Notes: generated from the letters alone by a model not told the origin. DNA of 64,000 nt from Micromonospora coerulea (GCF_016598485.1 NZ_JAEMUW010000001.1:124001-188000); one strand, 5' to 3'. Shown: positions 22,640-30,539, numbered from the stretch's first letter. Numbers and translations: made by a program.

Positions 22640-22770
22640 CACGTCACCTCCACCGCCTCGCGGTCCCATCCCGTCACCTCCGCCGGCCCGCACCGGGTCA
22701 CCGCCGGCCAGCGCGTCGCTCCCGCCGGCTCCCGGGCGCGCACCGCCGGCCGTCATCGCGTCGCCTCCGC
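22637..22770 (-). repeat. Degenerate tandem repeat of ribosome-site/start region before nirB
   Basis: Reading the minus strand, a unit like GGCGGAGGTGACGGGATG recurs as GGCGGAGGCGACGCGATG (ATG 22756), GGCGGGAGCGACGCGCTG, GGCGGTGACCCGGTG, GGCGGAGGTGACGGGATG (ATG 22669) and GGTGGAGGTGACGTGATG (ATG 22639). All three ATGs are in frame with nirB. This looks like expansion of a short segment containing a Shine-Dalgarno site and start codon. Confidence 0.75.
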
Positions 22771-24201
22771 CGGTTCCGCCCCGGCGAGCCAGTCGACGAT
22801 GCCGGCGAGCGCGTCGCGGCAACCGCCGCAGCCGGTGCCGGCCCGGGTCGCCCCGGAGAGCGCCTCGACCGTCCGGGCGCCGGAGCGCCAGCAGGCCACC
22901 AGTGCTCCCTTGCTGACGTCGTTGCACTGGCAGACCGTGGCCGCGTCCGGCATCAGTGCCGGGGACGCGGCGGGCGCGGCCGGCACCGTGCCGAACGCCC
23001 GGCCCAGCAGCAGCGACCGCCGGTCCGCCGGCACCGGGGCGCCCCGGTCGAACAGCTGCACCACGGTGCCGACCGCCGGGTTGTCGCCGAGCAGGATCGC
23101 CCCGGTCAGCCGCTCGTCGCGGATCCGCAGCCGGGCGTACGTCCCCCGGGCCGGGTCGGCGAAGGTGAGCTCCTCCACCGGCGGCCCGTCGGGCGCCGGA
23201 CCGTCGACCGCGTCGCCCATCGCCGCCAGGTCGATGCCGGCCGCCTTGAGCCGGGTCACCACCGGCCGGGGCCGGTAGCGGGCCAGCGGGTCGTCCCCGG
23301 TCAGCACCTGCGCCAGCACCCGCGCCTGCGCCCAGGCCGGGGCGACCAGTCCGGTCAGCGTGCCGTCGTGCTGGACGCAGTCGCCGATCGCCGAGATCCG
23401 CCGGTCGCTGGTGCGCATCCGGTCGTCCACCACCACACCCCGCTCGACGGCCAGCCCGGCGGCGGCGGCCAGCGTGGTGTCGGGGCGCACCCCGCAGGAG
23501 AGGACCAGCAGGTCGGCGGTGAGGGACCGGCCGTCGGCCAGGTCGAGGCGCACCCCGCTGCCGTCGGCGGCCACCCCGGTCGCCGGGACCGCCAGCACGG
23601 TCCGCACGCCGAGCCCCTCGAGGGTGCCGGCGAGCACCGCCCCGGCCGCCGGGTCGAGCTGCCGCTCCATCAGCCAGCCGGTGGCGTGCACCACGGTCAC
23701 GGCCAGCCCGCGCGCGGCCAGCCCGCGGGCCGCCTCCAGGCCGAGCAGCCCGCCGCCGAGGACCAGGGCGCTGCGGGCGCCCTGGGCGGCCGCCAGGATG
23801 CGCCGGCAGTCGTCCAGCGTCCGGAACGGCACCACCCGCTCCGGCAGCGGGTCCAGGCCGGGCAGCGGCGGCACCAGCGCCCGGCTGCCGGTGGCCAGGA
23901 CCAGGTGGTCGTAGCGGTGTCCGTCGCCGTCGTCGGTGCGTACCACCCGGTTGGCGCGGTCGATCGCGGTGACCGCCACGCCGGTCCGCACGTCCACGCC
24001 CTGTCCGGCGACCTCGGCCAGCTCCACGTCCGGCTCGGCGATCTTCCCGGCCAGCAGGGTGGAGAGCATGATCCGGTTGTACGCCCGGTGCGGCTCCGCC
24101 CCGAGCACGGTGACCTTGCGATCCCCGTCCCGGGCGTGCAGCTCGGCGGCGAGCCGCGACCCGGCCATGCCGTACCCGACGATCACGACCCGCTCGCTCA
24201 C
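22753..24201 (-). CDS. Assimilatory nitrate reductase electron-transfer flavoprotein (NasC-like)
   Basis: FAD/NAD(P)-dependent oxidoreductase of 482 residues that probably passes electrons from NAD(P)H to the molybdenum subunit encoded just upstream. It has an N-terminal FAD motif (VVIVGYGMAGSRLA), a second nucleotide-binding motif (ALVLGGGLLGLEAARGL), an AIGDC motif, and a C-terminal BFD-type [2Fe-2S] domain (CQCND ... GTGCGGC). It resembles the N-terminal half of NirB, from which such subunits derive. It starts at a GTG overlapping the nasA stop (GTGA) and its stop overlaps the outermost possible nirB ATG. Confidence 0.9.
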   Translation of the reverse strand: MSERVVIVGYGMAGSRLAAELHARDGDRKVTVLGAEPHRAYNRIMLSTLLAGKIAEPDVELAEVAGQGVDVRTGVAVTAIDRANRVVRTDDGDGHRYDHLVLATGSRALVPPLPGLDPLPERVVPFRTLDDCRRILAAAQGARSALVLGGGLLGLEAARGLAARGLAVTVVHATGWLMERQLDPAAGAVLAGTLEGLGVRTVLAVPATGVAADGSGVRLDLADGRSLTADLLVLSCGVRPDTTLAAAAGLAVERGVVVDDRMRTSDRRISAIGDCVQHDGTLTGLVAPAWAQARVLAQVLTGDDPLARYRPRPVVTRLKAAGIDLAAMGDAVDGPAPDGPPVEELTFADPARGTYARLRIRDERLTGAILLGDNPAVGTVVQLFDRGAPVPADRRSLLLGRAFGTVPAAPAASPALMPDAATVCQCNDVSKGALVACWRSGARTVEALSGATRAGTGCGGCRDALAGIVDWLAGAEPAEATR

Positions 24202-26312
24202 GATTCGACCCTCTCCACCCGTACCGCACAGATCTTGAATTCGGGCATCCCGGAGACCGGGTCGACGGCGTCGTTGGTGACCGAGTTGGCCCGGGCGGCG
24301 CCGGCCCAGTGGAACGGCGCGAAGACGGTGTCCGGCCGGATCGTCGGGGTGACCCGGGCGGGGGCGCGCAGCTCGCCGCGGCGCGAGACGACCCGGACCT
24401 CGTCGCCGTCGGCGACGCCGAGCCGGGCGGCCAGGTCGGGGTGCAGCTCGACGAAGGCGCCGGGTGCGGCGCGGCGCAGCGCGCCGACCCGCCGGGTCTG
24501 GGTGCCGGACTGGTACTGCGCGAGGACCCGCCCGGTGGTGAGGTGCAGCGGGTAGTCGGCGCTGACCTCCTCGGCCGCCGGCCGGTGCGTCACCGGGTGG
24601 AACCGGGCCCGCCCGTCCGGGGTGGGGAACCGGCCGGCGAAGAGCCGGGGGCTGTCCGGGCCGGCCGGGTCGGGGCAGGGCCAGAAGACGCCGGTGTCGG
24701 CGTCGATCCGCTCCCACGTCACGCCGGCGTAGTCGGCCGGCCCGCCGGCGGAGGCCCGGCGCAGCTCGGCGAAGACGGTCCGCGGGTCGGTCGGGAACTC
24801 CACCGGCGCGGCGAGCCGGGTGGCGAGGTCGGCGAGGACCGCCAGGTCGGTGCGGACGCCGGGGGGCGGTTCGCGCAGCGCCCGGCGGCGCAGCACCCGA
24901 CCCTCCAGGTTGGTCATCGTGCCGTCCTCCTCGGCCCACTGGGCGACCGGTAGCACCACGTCGGCCAGCTCCGCCGTCTCCGAGCGCAGGAAGTCGGCGA
25001 CGACCAGCAGGTCCAGGTCGCGCAGCCGGGACTCGATCCGGGCCGCCCGGGGGGCCGACACCACCGGGTTGGAGCCGAAGACCAGCAGCGCCCGCGGGCC
25101 GTCCGGTGTGCCGAGGGAGTCCAGCAGCCGGTACGCCGGCACTCCCGGCCCGGGCAGGTCGTCGGCCGGTACGCCCCAGACCCGCGCGACGTGCTCCCGG
25201 GCGGCCGGGTCGTCGATCCGGCGGTACCCGGGGAGCTGGTCGGCCTTCTGCCCGTGTTCCCGGCCGCCCTGGCCGTTGCCCTGCCCGGTGAGGCAGCCGT
25301 ACCCGGAACCGGGGCGGCCGGGCAGGCCGAGGGCGAGCGCCAGGTTGATGAAGGCGGTGACCGTGTCGACGCCCTTGGCGTGCTGCTCGGCGCCCCGGGC
25401 GGTGAGGATGATCGCGCTGCCGGCGGTGCCGAGCGCCCGGGCGGTCGCCTCCAGGTCGGCGACCGGCACCCCGGAGAGGCGTTCCACCTCGGCGGGCCAG
25501 CAGCCGGCGACGGTGCGACGGACGGCGTCGAAGCCGTCGGTGCGGGCGGCCACGTAGTCGCGGTCGATGAAGCCCTCGGTGAGGGCGATGTGCAGCAGCG
25601 CGTTGGCCACCGCCAGGTCGGTGCCGGGCAGCGGCTGCAGGTGCAGGTCGGCCTGACGGGCGGTCGCGGTGACCCGGGGGTCGATCACGATCAGCCGGCC
25701 GCCGCGTTCCCGTTGGTCGGCCAGGTGGCGCATCAGCGGCGGCATGGTCTCCGCCGGGTTGGCGCCGACCAGCAGCAGGGTCTCCGCGCGGCCGAGATCC
25801 GCCAGGGGGAAGGGCAGCCCCCGGTCGACGCCGAGGGACCGGATGCCGGCCGCCGCCGCCGAGGACATGCACCAGCGGCCGTTGTAGTCGATGTGCCGGG
25901 TGCGCAGCGCCACCCGGGCGAACTTGCCCAGGGCGTACGCCTTCTCGTTGGTCAGCCCGCCGCCGCCGAAGACGGCCACCGCGTCCCGGCCGTGTCCGCC
26001 CTGGACGGTGCGGATGCCGGCCGCCACCCGGTCGAGCACGGCGTCCCAACTGGCCGGGCGCAGTTCGCCGCTGGCCGGGTCACGCAGCAGGGGCGTGGTC
26101 AGGCGCTCGGGGTGGTCCAGCAGCTCGGCGGCGGTCCAGCCCTTCTGGCAGAGCCCGCCACGGTTGGTGGGGAACTCCCGGGGCAGCACCTCGATCCGGC
26201 CCCGCGCCTCCCGCAGCACCATCCCGCACTGGAGGGCGCAGTACGGGCAGTGGGTGGCCGCCTCGCGGGGGGCGACCCCCGGTCGTGTCGCCAGCCGTGC
26301 ACCGTCTGTCAT
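24198..26312 (-). CDS. nasA: Assimilatory nitrate reductase catalytic subunit
   Basis: Molybdopterin-guanine-dinucleotide oxidoreductase that reduces nitrate to nitrite in the cytoplasm, 704 residues. The N-terminal [4Fe-4S] motif is CX2CX3CX25C (C22, C25, C29, C55). Molybdopterin-binding strands follow (NGRWCMSSAAAAG, LLLVGANPAE, a GCLTGQGNGQGGREHGQKADQLPGY loop typical of Nas enzymes), and a C-terminal MopB-binding domain (LTTGRVLAQYQSGTQTRR). It is first in the operon nasA-electron subunit-nirB-nirD-nnaR. A four-part GlnR-type site lies 25-62 bases upstream, so it is likely activated under nitrogen limitation. Confidence 0.94.
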   Translation of the reverse strand: MTDGARLATRPGVAPREAATHCPYCALQCGMVLREARGRIEVLPREFPTNRGGLCQKGWTAAELLDHPERLTTPLLRDPASGELRPASWDAVLDRVAAGIRTVQGGHGRDAVAVFGGGGLTNEKAYALGKFARVALRTRHIDYNGRWCMSSAAAAGIRSLGVDRGLPFPLADLGRAETLLLVGANPAETMPPLMRHLADQRERGGRLIVIDPRVTATARQADLHLQPLPGTDLAVANALLHIALTEGFIDRDYVAARTDGFDAVRRTVAGCWPAEVERLSGVPVADLEATARALGTAGSAIILTARGAEQHAKGVDTVTAFINLALALGLPGRPGSGYGCLTGQGNGQGGREHGQKADQLPGYRRIDDPAAREHVARVWGVPADDLPGPGVPAYRLLDSLGTPDGPRALLVFGSNPVVSAPRAARIESRLRDLDLLVVADFLRSETAELADVVLPVAQWAEEDGTMTNLEGRVLRRRALREPPPGVRTDLAVLADLATRLAAPVEFPTDPRTVFAELRRASAGGPADYAGVTWERIDADTGVFWPCPDPAGPDSPRLFAGRFPTPDGRARFHPVTHRPAAEEVSADYPLHLTTGRVLAQYQSGTQTRRVGALRRAAPGAFVELHPDLAARLGVADGDEVRVVSRRGELRAPARVTPTIRPDTVFAPFHWAGAARANSVTNDAVDPVSGMPEFKICAVRVERVES

Positions 26313-26336
26313 GCCGGCAAAGCGTGCCGCCGGGCG

Positions 26337-26374
26337 GTTTCCGGTCCGGGTCCCTTCTGTTTCGGTCCTGTCAA
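26337..26374 (-). promoter_or_regulatory. GlnR box upstream of nasA
   Basis: Read on the minus strand: TTGAC-N6-GAAAC-N6-GACCC-N6-GAAAC. This matches the actinobacterial GlnR consensus gTnAC-n6-GaAAC repeated at an 11-base period; both GAAAC half-sites are exact, the first a-site differs at one base and the second is weak. The centre is about 43 bases from the nasA ATG, a usual activator position if transcription starts at or near the ATG. Confidence 0.8.
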
Positions 26375-26423
26375 GAGCGCCTCACACCGGACGGGACCAC
26401 CGGGCCGGACCTCACGGTTTAGA

Positions 26424-26445
26424 ATATGGGACAACGATCCTACAT
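26424..26445 (+). promoter_or_regulatory. Imperfect operator-like dyad in methyltransferase leader
   Basis: ATATGGGA and TCCTACAT are imperfect inverted arms (6 of 8 positions) around six bases, overlapping a TAGAAT -10-like element at 26420-26425. The segment is AT-rich against its surroundings. The regulator is unknown. Confidence 0.4.
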
Positions 26446-26459
26446 TTCGGGAGGCCGGC

Positions 26460-27155
26460 ATGACCGTGGCGGACGCCTTCGACGCCGTGGCGGGCAGCTA
26501 CGACGAGGCCCGGCGACGGCTGGTGCCCTGCTTCGACGCCTTCTACGGCACCACGGTCGAGGCCGCCGCCCCGCCGCTGCGGGCGGCGCTGGCGGCGGGG
26601 CGTACCCCGGAGGTGCTGGACCTCGGCGCGGGCACCGGCCTGCTCTCCCTGCTGCTCGCCGCCGCCGTGCCCGGGGTCCGGCTGACCCTGGTCGACGCCG
26701 CGCCCGCGATGCTCGCGGTGGCCGCCGACCAGCTCCGCGCCCGGGGCGTGCCGCACCGGGTGGTCCGCGCCGACCTCGCCGACCCGCTGCCGCCCGGGCG
26801 GTACGACGCGGTGGTTTCCGCGCTCGCCATCCACCACCTGACCGACGCCGGCAAGCGGGCCCTCTACCGGCGTGCCGTGGCGGCCCTCGTCCCCGGCGGG
26901 GTGTTCGTCAACGCCGAGCAGGTGGCCGGCCCGACGCCGGCCCTGGATCGCCGTTACGACGAGGTCTGGACCGCTCGGATCACCGAGCTGGGCTCGGACG
27001 CGACCGAGATCGCCGCCGCCCGGGAGCGGATGCGGCACGACCGCCCGGCGCCGGTGGCCGATCAGTGCGGCTGGCTCACCGAGGCGGGGCTGGTCGACGT
27101 GGACTGCTTCTTCAAGGAGTGGCGCTTCGCCGTCTTCGGTGGCCGGGCGGCCTGA
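26460..27155 (+). CDS. Class I SAM-dependent methyltransferase
   Basis: Rossmann-fold methyltransferase of 231 residues, with motif I VLDLGAGTGLLSLLL, an acidic strand end LTLVDAAPAML, motif II RADLADPLPPGRYDAVVSALAIHHL and a late substrate-cap region rich in charged residues. It is of the general small-molecule type; the substrate cannot be told. GGGAGG lies five bases before the ATG. It is divergent from nasA with 147 bases between and is followed by a toxin-antitoxin pair. Neither gene has an obvious role in nitrate use, so this segment looks like an insertion between nasA and narK. Confidence 0.87.
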   Translation: MTVADAFDAVAGSYDEARRRLVPCFDAFYGTTVEAAAPPLRAALAAGRTPEVLDLGAGTGLLSLLLAAAVPGVRLTLVDAAPAMLAVAADQLRARGVPHRVVRADLADPLPPGRYDAVVSALAIHHLTDAGKRALYRRAVAALVPGGVFVNAEQVAGPTPALDRRYDEVWTARITELGSDATEIAAARERMRHDRPAPVADQCGWLTEAGLVDVDCFFKEWRFAVFGGRAA

Positions 27156-27273
27156 CAGCTCGTCCGGGCCGCAGCAGACCTGGTGACGTCGGTGCGTCCC
27201 GGCGGACGGTCTCGCCGGGAATGTCGGCGGTGGGCGTTCTTGCGCGGGGACGCGGGCGGGCGGCCCGCCGGGG

Positions 27274-27299
27274 ATGACCGCCGGTCATACCGAACGGTA
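27274..27299 (+). promoter_or_regulatory. Two abutting palindromes in the antitoxin promoter
   Basis: ATGACC-GCC-GGTCAT (27274-27288) and TACCGAACGGTA (27288-27299) share one base and span from a TGACCG -35-like element to the -10 element. This is a typical place for a ribbon-helix-helix antitoxin to bind and repress its own operon. Confidence 0.7.
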
Positions 27300-27303
27300 G
27301 TCT
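27298..27303 (+). promoter_or_regulatory. -10 element TAGTCT, leaderless antitoxin transcript
   Basis: TAGTCT lies seven bases before the ATG with no ribosome site between, as in leaderless actinobacterial transcripts. A TGACCG -35-like element is 17 bases upstream. Confidence 0.6.
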
Positions 27304-27310
27304 GGGCGGC

Positions 27311-27568
27311 ATGACTGCCAAGGTGACGCTCTCGTTCTCCGACGAGACGATCGAGGAGGCACGCCGGTTCGCCAAGCGCGAGGGGCTGTCGCTCTCCGCC
27401 TGGATGGACCAGGCCGCCCGGGAGAAGGCGCTGCGCGAGGTCTTCACCGCGCACGCCGCCGCCGTCGGTCGCGCCGGGCTCGACCTGGAGTCCGCCGCAC
27501 TCGCCGACGCCCACGAGGTCGCCATGGTCGACGACGTGCTCTTCGGCGGACGCCCGCGTGCTGCGTAG
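27311..27568 (+). CDS. Antitoxin, ribbon-helix-helix/MazE-like
   Basis: Small protein of 85 residues preceding and overlapping a PemK/MazF-type toxin gene. The N-terminal VTLSFSDETIEEARRFAKREGLSLSAWMDQAAREKA fits a short beta-strand followed by two helices, as in ribbon-helix-helix antitoxins. The C-terminal half is Ala-rich and probably the toxin-binding tail. It overlaps the toxin start by 11 bases, the usual translational coupling. The promoter carries two palindromes compatible with autorepression. Confidence 0.8.
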   Translation: MTAKVTLSFSDETIEEARRFAKREGLSLSAWMDQAAREKALREVFTAHAAAVGRAGLDLESAALADAHEVAMVDDVLFGGRPRAA

Positions 27569-27851
27569 GGGAGAGATCTGGCGCATCGACGGCGCCCGGG
27601 AACGCCTCGGACTGGTGATCAGCTCCGACGTCTACAACTCCACCGACGTGCCCATCGTGATGGTGGCCGAGGTGGTCGACGAGTCGCTGCTGCGCGACTC
27701 GCCCCTCGCGGTGACGATGGGCCGCTGGGTGGTGATGCCCGACCGGCTCTCCTCGCCGATGAAGAAGTGGTTCACCGAGTGCGTGGACGTGGCCGACACG
27801 GAGACCATGCAGCGGGTCGGCCGGGCGCTGCGCATCCTGCAGGAGATCTGA
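27558..27851 (+). CDS. PemK/MazF-family endoribonuclease toxin
   Basis: Type II toxin of 97 residues. The family hallmarks are the N-terminal LRRGEIWRID strand, LGLVISSDVYN, and a central strand leading to a conserved Ser/Lys region (DRLSSPMKKWFTECVDVADTETMQRVGRALR). MazF-like toxins cut single-stranded mRNA at short motifs. It starts at a GTG inside the antitoxin gene. Together they form a mobile stress or maintenance module located between nitrate reductase and the nitrate transporter. Confidence 0.87.
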   Translation: MLRRGEIWRIDGARERLGLVISSDVYNSTDVPIVMVAEVVDESLLRDSPLAVTMGRWVVMPDRLSSPMKKWFTECVDVADTETMQRVGRALRILQEI

Positions 27852-27911
27852 CCGCCTCACCACCGGCCCCGGGGCGACGTGCGATTCCCGTTTCCGGAAC
27901 GACCCCCGACG

Positions 27912-27943
27912 GGCACCGCGGGGAAACCCCGTGTTCCTAGCGT
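27912..27943 (+). promoter_or_regulatory. Candidate narK promoter with GlnR-like half-sites
   Basis: GGCAC-N6-GAAAC (27912-27927) resembles one GlnR repeat, and an inverted GTTTC lies at 27890-27894. TAGCGT at 27938-27943 is a possible -10 element. The site is weaker than the nasA box and its distance from the -10 is short for an activator. Confidence 0.35.
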
Positions 27944-27975
27944 CCCCCTCGTCGCAACGACGAGGAGGAGCCGCC

Positions 27976-29349
27976 GTGAGCACACTCGCCCCCGCCGCCA
28001 CCCGGACCCCGGCCGCCGCCGGGCACCGACGGCCGATCACCGACTGGCGCCCCGAGGACCCGGAATTCTGGCGTACGACCGGCGCCCCGATCGCCCGCCG
28101 CAACCTGTACGTCTCGATCTTCGCCGAACACGTCGGCTTCTCGGTGTGGAGCCTCTGGTCGGTGATGGTGCTCTTCCTCGGCCCCGCGTACGGCATAGAC
28201 CCCGCCGGGAAGTTCCTGCTCACCGCCGTGCCGGCCGCGCTGGGCGCGGTGCTGCGGCTGCCGTACACCCTGGCGGTGGCCCGGTTCGGCGGCCGGAACT
28301 GGACCATCGTCAGCGCGCTGCTGCTGCTGGTGCCGGCGGTGCCGATGGCGCTGCTGCTCGAACCCGGGGTGTCGTACGCCACGCTGATGGTGCTGGCCTG
28401 CCTGACCGGGGTGGGCGGGGGCAACTTCGCCTCCTCGATGGCGAACATCAACCTCTTCTATCCGGACCGGCTCAAGGGGCGGGCGCTGGGGCTCAACGCC
28501 GGCGGCGGCAACCTCGGCGTACCGGCGGTGCAGCTGGTCGGGCTGGCGGTGCTGGCCACCGCCGGGGCCGCGTACCCCCGCCTGGTGCCCGCGGTCTACC
28601 TGCCGCTGATCGTGCTGGCGGCGCTGGCCGCGGCGCGCTGGCTGGACAACATCCCCGGTGCCCGCAACGAGCCCGGCGCCCTGCGCGAGGCCGCCCGGGA
28701 CCCGCATACCTGGGTGATGTCGCTGCTCTACATCGGCACCTTCGGCTCGTTCATCGGCTTCGGCTTCGCCTTCGGCCAGGTGCTCCAGCTCCAGTTCCAC
28801 GACCGGTTCCCCACCCCGGTGGACGCCGCCTGGCTGACCTTCCTCGGGCCGCTGATCGGCTCGCTGATCCGGCCGCTCGGCGGTCAGCTCGCGGACCGGC
28901 TCGGCGGGGCCCGGGTGACCTTCTGGAACTTCGTCGCCATGGCGGCCGGTGCCGGCCTGGTGCTGTACGCGGCCCGGGAGCGGTCGTTGCCGCTCTACCT
29001 GACCGGGTTCCTCTCGCTCTTCGTCTTCTCGGGCGTCGGCAACGGGTCGACGTACAAGATGATCCCGGCGATCTTCCGCGCCCGGGCCCGCGCCGAGGCG
29101 GAGCTGACCGGCGACCGGGAGGCGGCCGACCGGCGGGCCCGCCGGCTCTCCGGGGCGCTGATCGGCATCGCCGGTGCGGTCGGCGCCTCCGGCGGCGTGC
29201 TGGTCAACGTCGCCTTCCGGCAGTCGTTCCTGACCTCCGGGAACGCGGACGCCGCCTACCTGGCCTTCATCGGCTGGTACGCGCTCTGCTTCCTGGTGAC
29301 CTGGGCGGTCTACCTGCGGCCGGGGCCGCGCCGGCTGGCCGGCGTGTGA
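27976..29349 (+). CDS. narK: Nitrate/nitrite transporter NarK-type (MFS)
   Basis: Major facilitator superfamily transporter for nitrate uptake or nitrite export, 457 residues and about 12 transmembrane helices. The nitrate signature lies in the fifth helix region (GVGGGNFASSMANINLFYPDRLKGRALGLNAGGGNLG) and a second, similar Gly-rich stretch is in the C-terminal half (GAVGASGGVLVNVAFRQSF). The GTG at 27976 follows GAGGAGGA; an upstream GTG in the same frame lacks a ribosome site. Function follows from family and from nearby nasA/nirBD. Confidence 0.92.
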   Translation: MSTLAPAATRTPAAAGHRRPITDWRPEDPEFWRTTGAPIARRNLYVSIFAEHVGFSVWSLWSVMVLFLGPAYGIDPAGKFLLTAVPAALGAVLRLPYTLAVARFGGRNWTIVSALLLLVPAVPMALLLEPGVSYATLMVLACLTGVGGGNFASSMANINLFYPDRLKGRALGLNAGGGNLGVPAVQLVGLAVLATAGAAYPRLVPAVYLPLIVLAALAAARWLDNIPGARNEPGALREAARDPHTWVMSLLYIGTFGSFIGFGFAFGQVLQLQFHDRFPTPVDAAWLTFLGPLIGSLIRPLGGQLADRLGGARVTFWNFVAMAAGAGLVLYAARERSLPLYLTGFLSLFVFSGVGNGSTYKMIPAIFRARARAEAELTGDREAADRRARRLSGALIGIAGAVGASGGVLVNVAFRQSFLTSGNADAAYLAFIGWYALCFLVTWAVYLRPGPRRLAGV

Positions 29350-29396
29350 CCTGTACCATCGGCATGTCGCGAGCCGCGCTGGGGTGACCCCCCGTT

Positions 29397-29426
29397 TTGA
29401 CCTGCCGACCGGGCGGCGGGTAACGT
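29397..29426 (+). promoter_or_regulatory. Promoter of the rplM-rpsI operon
   Basis: TTGACC (29397-29402) and TAACGT (29421-29426) are separated by 18 bases, giving a transcript with a leader of about 110 bases before rplM. Confidence 0.6.
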
Positions 29427-29484
29427 TGCCTGCTGTTGTACGACATCCAGAGGCGTGCCGCATCAGGTACGCTTGGTCGTTCGT

Positions 29485-29508
29485 GCGCGCCTGGTCATCT
29501 CGGCGCGC
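29485..29508 (+). other. Hairpin in rplM leader
   Basis: GCGCGCC (29485-29491) pairs with GGCGCGC (29502-29508) around ten bases, 33 bases upstream of rplM. Ribosomal-protein leaders often carry autoregulatory stems; whether this one binds L13 is unknown. Confidence 0.45.
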
Positions 29509-29541
29509 GACCCCAGACCGACGACGAGACAAGGTAGACCT

Positions 29542-29985
29542 GTGCGTACGTACAGCCCGAAGCCGGGTGAGATCGAGCGTCAGTGGCACGTTATCGACGC
29601 CTCTGATGTCGTGCTGGGCCGCCTGGCCACCCACGCCGCCACGCTGCTGCGCGGCAAGCACAAGCCGACTTTCGCGCCGCACGTCGACACGGGCGACTTC
29701 GTCGTCATCGTGAACGCGGGCAAGGTGGCGCTGACCGGCAACAAGCGGCAGACCAAGGTCGCCTACCGCCACTCGGGTTACCCGGGTGGTCTGAAGCAGG
29801 TCGGCTACGACGAGCTGCTGACCAAGCGTCCCGAGCGGGCCGTCGAGCTGGCCGTGAAGGGCATGCTCCCGCACAACAAGCTCGGCCGTCAGCTGATCAA
29901 GAAGCTGAAGGTCTACGCCGGTGCCGAGCACCCGCACGGCGCGCAGCAGCCGGTGCCGTTCGAGATCAAGCAGATCGCGCAGTGA
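29542..29985 (+). CDS. rplM: 50S ribosomal protein L13
   Basis: Large-subunit ribosomal protein of 147 residues. It matches L13 throughout: [41 protein letters not shown], the Y(R)HSGYPGGLK loop, and [14 protein letters not shown] followed by [11 protein letters not shown]. The GTG at 29542 gives the usual actinobacterial N-terminus ([15 protein letters not shown]). It is followed 20 bases later by rpsI, the universally conserved pairing. Confidence 0.98.
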   Translation: MRTYSPKPGEIERQWHVIDASDVVLGRLATHAATLLRGKHKPTFAPHVDTGDFVVIVNAGKVALTGNKRQTKVAYRHSGYPGGLKQVGYDELLTKRPERAVELAVKGMLPHNKLGRQLIKKLKVYAGAEHPHGAQQPVPFEIKQIAQ

Positions 29986-30005
29986 GCGCGGGCGAAGGAA
30001 GCAGC

Positions 30006-30470
30006 ATGACCGACATCACCGAGACCGAGGTTGCCCCCGAGGCCGCCGAGGCGCCGGCGCCCGTCGCCCGCGCGCCCCGCGGTGACCGCCCGATCCAGAC
30101 CGTGGGTCGGCGCAAGGAGGCCATCGTCCGGGTGCGCATCGTCCCCGGCAGCGGCAAGATCACCTGCAACGGCCGGGACCTTGAGGCCTACTTCCCGAGC
30201 AAGGTGCACCAGCAGCTCATCAAGGACCCGCTGGTCACCGCCGAGAAGCCCGAGGCGTTCGACGTCATCGCCAACCTGCGGGGCGGCGGCACCACCGGCC
30301 AGGCCGGTGCGCTGCGGCTGGCCATCGCCCGGGCGCTGATCGTCAACGAGCCGGACGACCGCCCGGCCCTGAAGAAGGCCGGCTTCCTGACCCGTGACGC
30401 CCGGGTCAAGGAGAGCAAGAAGTACGGCCTCAAGAAGGCCCGCAAGGCTCCTCAGTACTCGAAGCGCTGA
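30006..30470 (+). CDS. rpsI: 30S ribosomal protein S9
   Basis: Small-subunit protein of 154 residues whose C-terminal tail reaches the P-site tRNA. A 35-residue acidic/Ala-rich N-terminal extension, common in actinobacteria, precedes the conserved core ([19 protein letters not shown]). It ends with the invariant [12 protein letters not shown] tail. The ATG at 30006 is chosen over the frame-start at 29982 because GAAGGA precedes it. A long hairpin terminator follows. Confidence 0.98.
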   Translation: MTDITETEVAPEAAEAPAPVARAPRGDRPIQTVGRRKEAIVRVRIVPGSGKITCNGRDLEAYFPSKVHQQLIKDPLVTAEKPEAFDVIANLRGGGTTGQAGALRLAIARALIVNEPDDRPALKKAGFLTRDARVKESKKYGLKKARKAPQYSKR

Positions 30471-30501
30471 TCACCACCAGCACGTTGTACTTCTGACGGA
30501 C

Positions 30502-30539
30502 GGCCGGGTCCGCCTCCCCGAACGGGAGGTGGCCCGGCC
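30502..30539 (+). terminator. Terminator after rpsI
   Basis: A long stem (GGCCGGG...CCTCCC with GGGAGG...CCCGGCC, one internal loop) is followed by TTCGCCTTTCC. It lies between rpsI and glmM. Confidence 0.75.

Noticed and set aside
20540-23278. Plus-strand frame of 912 codons opposite nirB
   Set aside because: An antisense shadow of nirB and the flavoprotein gene. nirB has full domain motifs; the antisense frame has none.
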